DNA of 64,000 nt from Azonexaceae bacterium. GTDB lineage: Bacteria > Pseudomonadota > Gammaproteobacteria > Burkholderiales > Rhodocyclaceae. The DNA lies in assembly GCA_013335535.1 (NCBI GenBank), contig JAAXVL010000010.1, forward strand, positions 1 to 64,000, given 5' to 3'. A program made the position numbers and the translations under genes. Below are positions 58,445-64,000 of the stretch, piece by piece. Positions within the stretch are counted from its first letter, which is position 1; each line of letters begins with the position of its first letter. The notes beneath the pieces were generated by a model. The model was given only the letters and a program-made list of their open reading frames with translations. It was not told where the DNA came from and made no database searches.

Positions 58445-60793
58445 TTAGAAGCGATAGGCGAAGTCGTTGGAGTTGGCCACGGCGTGCACCAGATCGACGA
58501 AGGCTGCGGCGCGCACCGGGTTGAGGCCGGCCGGATCCTTGACACCAATGGGCACGGCGGCCTGGAAGGTGCCGCCACCCGCCAGCTTCTGCTGGACCGT
58601 AGCTTCGCCCTTGACCAGGAAGTCCTTGAGCGCTGCCTTCTCTTCCTTGCTCGGTTCGCGCGAGAAGAGGATCTGGTACAGGCGGCTGATCTGGGCCGAT
58701 TCGTCCTTGCCGGCTTCATTGATGACGCGACCGGCCAGCGCTTGCGACCAATTGACGATGATGTCGCTGTTGAACAGGGTCAGCGCCTGCAACGGCGTCG
58801 TCGTCACGTCACGCTTGTGGTGGGCCTGCGACGGGTTGGCCGGGTCGAAGTTCTGGAGCAGCGGATACGGCAGGCTGCGGCGGCTGAAAATGTAGACGCT
58901 GCGGCGGTTCCAGTCGTCCTTGTCCTTCGAGATGGTCCATGCGCGGTTGCCGTCAAAGTCGGCCGGGCCAAGATTCTGGGTGCTGGCGACCGGCGGGAAG
59001 ACGGACGGACCGCCGACCACGTCGTTGAGCTGACCGGAGGCGTAGAGTAGCGCATCACGGATTTCCTCGGCTTCCAGACGCTTGCGCGGATAGACGGCGA
59101 GCAGCTTGTTCTGCGGATCGACCTTGGCCACTTCCGGACGTTCGGCAGAAGACTGACGATAAACGCTGGAAAGCAGAATGTCGCGATGCAGCTTCTTGAT
59201 GCTCCAGCCCTTCTCGACGAAATTGGCCGCCAGGTAATCAAGCAGTTCAGCATTGGTCGGCTTGTCGCCGGCACGGCCGAAATCGCTCAGGCTCGGGACG
59301 ATACCCTTGTCGAAATACTGGCTCCACACGCGGTTCACATAAACACGGGCGGTCAGCGGGTTGGTCGGGCTGGCCAGCCAGCCAGCCAGGGCCGAGCGGC
59401 GACCGGACGAATTGGCCGTCGGCTTGATCTCGACCTTGTCGCCGCCCCAGAGCGTCGGGATGGCGGGCTGGACTTCCTCGAGCGGACGCTCGTGGATACC
59501 GGCGAAGCGGACGAAGGTCGGCGGCGAATCGGTGTGACCCAGTTCGGTCGCCGTCGTGTAGAACTGCGAACCGCCATTCGGACGCTGGTCGTCAAACTTG
59601 CGCAGTTCCTTCTGCAGGCGGTCGTATTCCTTCCAGGCCGCAACCTTGTCCGGCGAGTGATCCTCGCGCTCCTTGCTTTCGGCGGCGAGGCGCAGGTAGC
59701 CGGCAACGCCGTCGCCAGTCTCGGCAACGACCGTCTTGTGGCGGTGGTTAACCCAGCGGTCCAGCGCGTTCCAGTCCTTTTCGGCCTTGAAAATCGAGTC
59801 GCGGCTGTCGGTCAGGTAGCGTTCCTTCTGGTATTTGACGCCGACTTCGCGGTACTGGTCGAGGATCTGCTTCTGGGCATCGCGAACGCCCTTGGTCACT
59901 TCCTGATAACGCGCGCGCTGTTCGGCAAACTTCTTGTCCCAGGCGCTTTCCGTGCCCTTGGCCAGCGGCGTGCGCCAGTCGAAGGAGGTGTTGGCGAAGA
60001 AGGCCTGCAGCGAGAAGTAATCCTTCTGCGTCAGCTTGTCCGACTTGTGGTTGTGGCAGCGAGCGCAACCAGTGGTCGAGGCGAGGAAGGTTTCGCCGAT
60101 GTTGTCGGTGATGTCGGTCGTGATCTGGTATTTGCGTTGCACCAGATCGCGGGAATTGGAGTTGTCAGGGTAGTTGGCCAGGTAGCCGGTGGCGATCTTG
60201 GCCTCCTGGCTGTTCGGGTAGAGCTCATCGCCGGCCAGCTGCTCCTTGATGAAGCGGTCGTACGGCTTGTCCTGGTTGAAGGCGGTGATGACGTAATCGC
60301 GGTAACGCCAGCTATTGGCGCGCGTCTGGTCGTTCTGGAAGCCGGAGCTGTCGGCGTAGCGGGCCAGGTCGAGCCAGCGGCGGCCCTGGCGTTCGCCGTA
60401 ATGATGCGAGGCGAGCAGACGGTCGACGAGCTTCTCGTAGGCATCCGGCGACTTGTCGTTCACAAAGGTCTTGACCTCTTCCGGCGTCGGCAGCAACCCC
60501 CAGGCATCGAGCGTGGCGCGGCGGATGAAGGTGGCGCGGTCGGCATCACCGGACGGCTTGAGGCTGTTGGCTTCCAGTTGCGCCAGGATGAAGGCGTCGA
60601 TCGGTGTGCGCACCCAGCCCTTGTTGGCGACGGCTGGCACGGCAGGCTTCTGGACGACCTCGTAGGGAGACCATTTCCTGGCCGCCTTGGCGACGACCGC
60701 CTCCGGGCTGGCGCTCTTGTCGGCATCGGCCGCGATCGCAAACACGCTCGTGAAGCACGAGAGCACCGCGAGATATGCAATTTTCTTCTTCAT
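58445..60793 (-). CDS. DUF1549-DUF1553 protein with c-type heme motif
   Basis: A 782-residue exported protein (signal peptide to about residue 22). The DUF1549 part carries FIRRATLDAWGLLPTPEEVK (about 88-107), RWLDLARYADSSGFQNDQTR and a CxxCH heme motif TGCARCHNHKSDKLTQKDYF (about 241-260). The DUF1553 part carries NPLTARVYVNRVWSQYFDKG and IKKLHRDILLSSVYRQSS. Such proteins abound in Planctomycetes, usually next to DUF1501 proteins, with unknown reactions. First gene of a seven-gene operon, 89 bases downstream of a -24/-12 promoter. Confidence 0.88.
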   Translation of the reverse strand: MKKKIAYLAVLSCFTSVFAIAADADKSASPEAVVAKAARKWSPYEVVQKPAVPAVANKGWVRTPIDAFILAQLEANSLKPSGDADRATFIRRATLDAWGLLPTPEEVKTFVNDKSPDAYEKLVDRLLASHHYGERQGRRWLDLARYADSSGFQNDQTRANSWRYRDYVITAFNQDKPYDRFIKEQLAGDELYPNSQEAKIATGYLANYPDNSNSRDLVQRKYQITTDITDNIGETFLASTTGCARCHNHKSDKLTQKDYFSLQAFFANTSFDWRTPLAKGTESAWDKKFAEQRARYQEVTKGVRDAQKQILDQYREVGVKYQKERYLTDSRDSIFKAEKDWNALDRWVNHRHKTVVAETGDGVAGYLRLAAESKEREDHSPDKVAAWKEYDRLQKELRKFDDQRPNGGSQFYTTATELGHTDSPPTFVRFAGIHERPLEEVQPAIPTLWGGDKVEIKPTANSSGRRSALAGWLASPTNPLTARVYVNRVWSQYFDKGIVPSLSDFGRAGDKPTNAELLDYLAANFVEKGWSIKKLHRDILLSSVYRQSSAERPEVAKVDPQNKLLAVYPRKRLEAEEIRDALLYASGQLNDVVGGPSVFPPVASTQNLGPADFDGNRAWTISKDKDDWNRRSVYIFSRRSLPYPLLQNFDPANPSQAHHKRDVTTTPLQALTLFNSDIIVNWSQALAGRVINEAGKDESAQISRLYQILFSREPSKEEKAALKDFLVKGEATVQQKLAGGGTFQAAVPIGVKDPAGLNPVRAAAFVDLVHAVANSNDFAYRF

Positions 60794-60881
60794 GAACCAC
60801 TCCAAACGAGATATCAAAAAACCACCCCAAGGCCACCCGGCACCTGACAGGCGGCCCGGATGATCGGCTGGCATCTGTTCA

Positions 60882-60896
60882 GCAACCGTCATGCCA
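60882..60896 (-). promoter_or_regulatory. Sigma-54 (-24/-12) promoter of the DUF1501/DUF1549 operon
   Basis: Minus strand TGGCATGACGGTTGC, followed by T: exact 10-base spacing and full TTGC -12 element. 89 bases before the DUF1549 ATG. Confidence 0.75.
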
Positions 60897-61346
60897 CGTC
60901 GAAAATCGATGCCGAACCAGCATGGAAATCCGGCAAAAAAATATTCCAACAAATTGATTAAATTGAATTAAATATTTCGGCGCAGCTAATCGATGGCAAC
61001 ACCCTGGCGACCGGGCGCTCGGCACCGGGCTGCTTGTACGGCAACAGCAATCACCCGCTTCTGCTTCCCGGGAAACACCTGAGTTGCATTTGCCAGCACC
61101 CCGCCGCGCCATGAAAGCGGCAGCGCACAAACCGCGGAACCCCACGCTGCCCGGGCTGCAAAAACAGATTTGGAATTTGGCCGACATTTCCGGTTGACCG
61201 TGGAAGCCCTGCCCGCAGCCGCCCGCTCAATTACCGAAGCCCGGACAGCCATTCCCTGCTGCATACGAAGCAGCGCTGTCTCGTGCGGTGCACCAACCCG
61301 TCCATGCCAAAACCCAATAACCACAATAAATCAGTGGTTTATTGCT
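60897..61346. other. Divergent regulatory region between the DUF1549 operon and the porin
   Basis: About 450 bases between two divergent -24/-12 promoters. It contains an imperfect palindrome TGCTTGTACGGCAACAGCA (61031-61049), whose right half matches the TGTTGCC/GGCAACA sites seen near 41658 and 44459, an AT-rich tract at 60940-60980, and a dispersed repeat (61165-61203). No gene seen. Confidence 0.6.
61165..61203 (-). repeat. Dispersed repeat, intergenic copy
   Basis: Minus strand: CCACGGTCAACCGGAAATGT then CGGCCAAATTCCAAATCTG; one of the best copies, in the divergent promoter region. Confidence 0.83.
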
Positions 61347-61361
61347 TGGCACGGTCTGTGC
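61347..61361 (+). promoter_or_regulatory. Sigma-54 (-24/-12) promoter of the porin gene
   Basis: TGGCACGGTCTGTGC: matches TGGCACG-N4-TTGC with one difference and correct spacing. About 100 bases before the porin start. The strongest of the five sites in the -24 half. Confidence 0.78.
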
Positions 61362-61461
61362 CATTGGACTACCAGCAACCAGGCGCATTTTTTGAGCGCC
61401 GGCGAGCAAGACGATCAACAGGGCGGCATGCCGTCACATCAATGACCGGGAGTAACACGTA

Positions 61462-62958
61462 GTGAACCATCCAAGAAAAACAGTGCTGGCTGTCGCCATC
61501 GGGGCAGCCCTTTTGAGCCTGGCGGGTAGCGCCAGTGCCGCAGCCCCCAGTAACGAAGAGCTTCTCAAGCAACTTTCCGCGCTCAAGGCCACCGTCGAAT
61601 CCCTGCAGAAGCAGGTCAGGGAACAGGGCGACGCCCTCGAAAAGACTCGCGAGAATATTCCCCAGGGCGCCGAAATCGCCACCACGCAGGACGTCGAAGG
61701 GGTGCGTTCGCAACTGGAGGATTACAAGTACGACTCGGCGCGCAACCGCGAATACAAGACGGCGCTCTCCTCGCGCGGCCTGACCATCGGCGGGACGCTG
61801 ACCGGCAGTTACGCCAGTTCGACCGAGGCCAGTGCTTCTACCGCCAATAACCCGCGTGGTGAAGCGGCGGAAACCTCCTTCGGCGTCGCTGCGACGCTGT
61901 CCTTCGCCGGCAACCTCTATCGCGACTACGCCGAGGGACGCAATCTGGACTACCGCCTGGCCTTCGCCTACAGCAATCCAAAACTGGCCAATAACGGTTC
62001 AACCAACACCTCAGGCCAGGGCGACAGCGTCGTGCGCATGACCGACGCCTACATCCAGTACAAGGTGTTGCCCGACACCGGCGCGCTGGAAGAACCAAAG
62101 CTGACGGCCACCTTCGGCCAGCAGAAGATCCCGTTCGGTCTTGAAGGTCAGGTTTCCGATGAACTGAAGCCGACCGTGTCGACCGCCCAGTTCCTCGGTG
62201 AATCGGCGCTCAAGAACATCGGCCAGCGCCAGATCGGCCTGATCTTCCGCGGCGATCTGTGGCCGAACGCCGACTACGGCTTCAACTATCGTGCCCCCAT
62301 CGTCGAGTACGCCTTCGGCGTCGTGAATGGCAATGGCGCCAACACGGCCGACGACAATTCCCGCAAGGACTATCTGGGCCGCATCACCTTCACGGTTCCC
62401 ATTGACTACAACAGCTGGTTCCGCGAACTGAAATTCGGCCTGTCGTATTACGACGGCCGCAAGATCCTGACCAATAACGCCGCGACTCCCGGCCTGGTCA
62501 TCGATGCCGGCAAATCGGTTCGCCGCGGCCTCGACATTTCGTACAACCACAACCCGATCGGGATTACCTACGAACTGGCGGATGGTGCCGACGACGAACT
62601 GCTGACCGCCGCCCAGGCTGTCACCAACAAGAACACCAAGCGCGTCAGCAGGCGCGGCCAGGTCCTGACCCTGTTCTACAACTTCGGCGACATTGCCCAG
62701 TGGTCGAAGAACCTCAACCGCGTCGGCAAGTTCGACGATTACTGGCCGACCACCTCGCAGGTCTATTACCGCTACGACACCTGGGATCAGAACCGTGCTG
62801 TCAGCGGCGACACGAGCCTGAAGCAGACCATCGGCTACAACCTGTTCTTCGCCGAAACCACCAAATTCCAGATCGGCGCAACCCGGACGCAATACGACAA
62901 GGGTCTGGCCAAGCCGAATGCGTGGGATATCACCGCCCAATTCCAGTACGGCTTCTGA
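61462..62958 (+). CDS. Outer membrane porin with N-terminal coiled coil
   Basis: A 498-residue exported protein: signal peptide to about residue 26 (SLAGSASAA), a coiled-coil stretch NEELLKQLSALKATVESLQK then QVREQGDALEKTREN (about 31-65), and a beta-barrel with alternating aromatic strands ending in ITAQFQYGF, the terminal phenylalanine recognised by BAM. Resembles DcaP/OprP-type porins that carry a coiled-coil domain. GTG start at 61462, GGGAG 9 bases upstream. Lies before a binding-protein gene, so it may admit that ligand. Confidence 0.85.
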   Translation: MNHPRKTVLAVAIGAALLSLAGSASAAAPSNEELLKQLSALKATVESLQKQVREQGDALEKTRENIPQGAEIATTQDVEGVRSQLEDYKYDSARNREYKTALSSRGLTIGGTLTGSYASSTEASASTANNPRGEAAETSFGVAATLSFAGNLYRDYAEGRNLDYRLAFAYSNPKLANNGSTNTSGQGDSVVRMTDAYIQYKVLPDTGALEEPKLTATFGQQKIPFGLEGQVSDELKPTVSTAQFLGESALKNIGQRQIGLIFRGDLWPNADYGFNYRAPIVEYAFGVVNGNGANTADDNSRKDYLGRITFTVPIDYNSWFRELKFGLSYYDGRKILTNNAATPGLVIDAGKSVRRGLDISYNHNPIGITYELADGADDELLTAAQAVTNKNTKRVSRRGQVLTLFYNFGDIAQWSKNLNRVGKFDDYWPTTSQVYYRYDTWDQNRAVSGDTSLKQTIGYNLFFAETTKFQIGATRTQYDKGLAKPNAWDITAQFQYGF

Positions 62959-62985
62959 CCCGCCCGCACCAACCGAAAGCACATC

Positions 62986-64000
62986 ATGAAAAAATTCGTA
63001 TCACTCATTGCCACCGCCCTGATCGCCGTCGGCCTGCCGCTGGCGGCCCAGGCGCAGGAAAACCCCAAAACCATCCGCATCGCCTTCTCGAGTGCCGGCG
63101 TCGGCGGCAAGCCGGCCGCTGCCTCCGGCCTGCTGGCCACGGCCCACCAGCGCGGCATCCTCGAAAAGGAATTCGCCAAGGACGGCATCAAGGTCGAATG
63201 GACTTTCTTCGTCGGCGCGGGCCCGGCCACTAACGAGGCGCTGGCCCTCAAAAAAATCGACTTCGCGACGCAGGGCGACCTGCCACTCGTCGTCGCCCGC
63301 GCCAACGGCCTGCGCACCCGCATCCTGCTCACCGACTCGCGCTTCAGCCGCAACTACGTCGTCGTGCCGACCGCCTCGACCATCCAGACGCTCGAAGACC
63401 TGCGTGGCAAGAAGATCACCGTGCAGAAGGGCACCGCCGGCCAACTGACCCTCAACCGCCTGCTCACTCAGGTCGGCCTGAAAGAGAGCGATCTCAAGGT
63501 CATCGACATGATCAGCGATTCGCAAAAGGCCGCGCTGTCGACCGGCGACGTCGATGCCGCCATCCAGTCGTCGACCGACCTCGTCGTCCGTGGTCTGGTT
63601 CGTCGTATCTACAAGATCGAAGACCCGAAACTGCAGGCGCCGTCGCAAGTCTGGGTGGCCGAGGAATTCGAAGCCAAGTATCCGCACATCGTCCAGCGCT
63701 TCGTCACCGCCCTGCTCCGCGAATCGGTCTGGGCCGTCGATGAGAAGAACCGCGACGAGCTGTTCCGCCTGTGGTCGAAAACCGGCAATCCGTATTCCGA
63801 CTATAAGGAAGACTTCAAGGGCTGGGCGCTGCGTGACCGCCTGAATCCGCTGATCGACGAGTACTACACGAGCAGCCTCAACAAATCGATCGCCGAAGTG
63901 AAGCAATTCCGCTTCGTCCGCCGCGATGTGACGGCCGATGGCTGGATCGAGCCGAAGTACCAGCAGGCCGCCCTCAAGGAACTGAAACTCGAAGGCTTTT
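62986..64000 (+). CDS. ABC substrate-binding protein, sulfonate/nitrate/taurine class (truncated by window edge)
   Basis: At least 338 residues, open at the right edge. Signal peptide MKKFVSLIATALIAVGLPLA (ending AAQAQ), then TIRIAFSSAGVGGKPAAASG, and the NMT1/SsuA-like core with LKKIDFATQGDLPLVVARAN (about 84-103) and DLRGKKITVQKGTAGQLTLN. It is not closely similar to the binding protein at 12317. With the porin 27 bases upstream it forms an outer membrane-periplasm uptake route; permease and ATPase genes are expected to the right. Confidence 0.87.
   Translation, partial: MKKFVSLIATALIAVGLPLAAQAQENPKTIRIAFSSAGVGGKPAAASGLLATAHQRGILEKEFAKDGIKVEWTFFVGAGPATNEALALKKIDFATQGDLPLVVARANGLRTRILLTDSRFSRNYVVVPTASTIQTLEDLRGKKITVQKGTAGQLTLNRLLTQVGLKESDLKVIDMISDSQKAALSTGDVDAAIQSSTDLVVRGLVRRIYKIEDPKLQAPSQVWVAEEFEAKYPHIVQRFVTALLRESVWAVDEKNRDELFRLWSKTGNPYSDYKEDFKGWALRDRLNPLIDEYYTSSLNKSIAEVKQFRFVRRDVTADGWIEPKYQQAALKELKLEGF

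Noticed and set aside
53780..60793. Sox thiosulfate-oxidation cluster
   Set aside because: Metallo-beta-lactamase-fold protein and cytochromes recall SoxH/SoxX, but SoxYZ, SoxB and SoxAX signatures are absent.
59186..60847. 553-codon open frame on the plus strand
   Set aside because: Antisense to the DUF1549-DUF1553 gene; low-complexity translation rich in R, G and A.

Overview
This is a GC-rich (about 60-65% by eye) stretch of bacterial chromosome, almost entirely protein-coding, with no rRNA, tRNA or CRISPR array that I could find. Gene content (CcoG, phasin, c-type cytochromes, NodT-type outer membrane factor, Mhp-type aromatic pathway, family 2A encapsulin) and codon use suggest a Betaproteobacterium, most likely Rhodocyclales (Dechloromonas/Azonexus-like). 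That placement is inference from gene content, not from a marker gene.

Layout. 1-6.9 kb: a minus-strand meta-cleavage operon (mhpB, two-component flavin monooxygenase, orphan substrate-binding protein, mhpD, mhpF, start of mhpE) with a divergent MhpR-type IclR regulator. 7.3-10.7 kb: ccoG, peptide deformylase, phasin, a small serine hydrolase. 10.7-20.2 kb: sulfate-binding protein plus ArsR regulator, an SsuA/NrtA-type ABC transporter, a thioredoxin-SCO1 fusion, and a CoA-transferase/enoyl-CoA hydratase/acyl-CoA ligase set. 20.2-20.9 kb: an AT-richer HEPN-motif gene framed by integron-cassette-like boundaries. 21-25.7 kb: GNAT, hydrolase and two divergent O-acetylhomoserine sulfhydrylase paralogues. 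25.8-32.5 kb: a secreted protease, then a family 2A encapsulin sulfur operon (rhodanese, cysK, serine acetyltransferase, XRE regulator, encapsulin shell, encapsulated cysteine desulfurase). 32.9-38.2 kb: small genes, an OsmC-YcaO fusion, unknown proteins and an LRR protein. 38.6-46.1 kb: an SfnR-like sigma-54 activator and three units each preceded by a -24/-12 promoter. 46.2-53.5 kb: an accessory block of lower GC (exonuclease, GST, MFS with a panB remnant, thioesterase, LysR, hydrolase, GFA protein). 53.8-64 kb: a planctomycete-type DUF1501/DUF1549-DUF1553 operon with c-type cytochromes, peroxiredoxin and a metallo-beta-lactamase-fold protein, divergent from a porin and a periplasmic binding protein; both directions have a canonical -24/-12 promoter.

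Unifying themes. Sulfur acquisition and storage recur: sulfate-binding protein, sulfonate-type ABC system, two sulfhydrylases, the cysteine/encapsulin operon, an SfnR-like activator and its five candidate -24/-12 promoters. I infer that the DUF1501/DUF1549 operon, porin and binding protein form a periplasmic nutrient (possibly organosulfur) acquisition system under sigma-54 control. A dispersed repeat of about 38 bp (core CCACGGTCAACCGGAAA) is scattered through the window; one copy lies in frame inside the cargo-targeting region of the encapsulated cysteine desulfurase, and another supplies the ribosome-binding region and start of a cytochrome gene.
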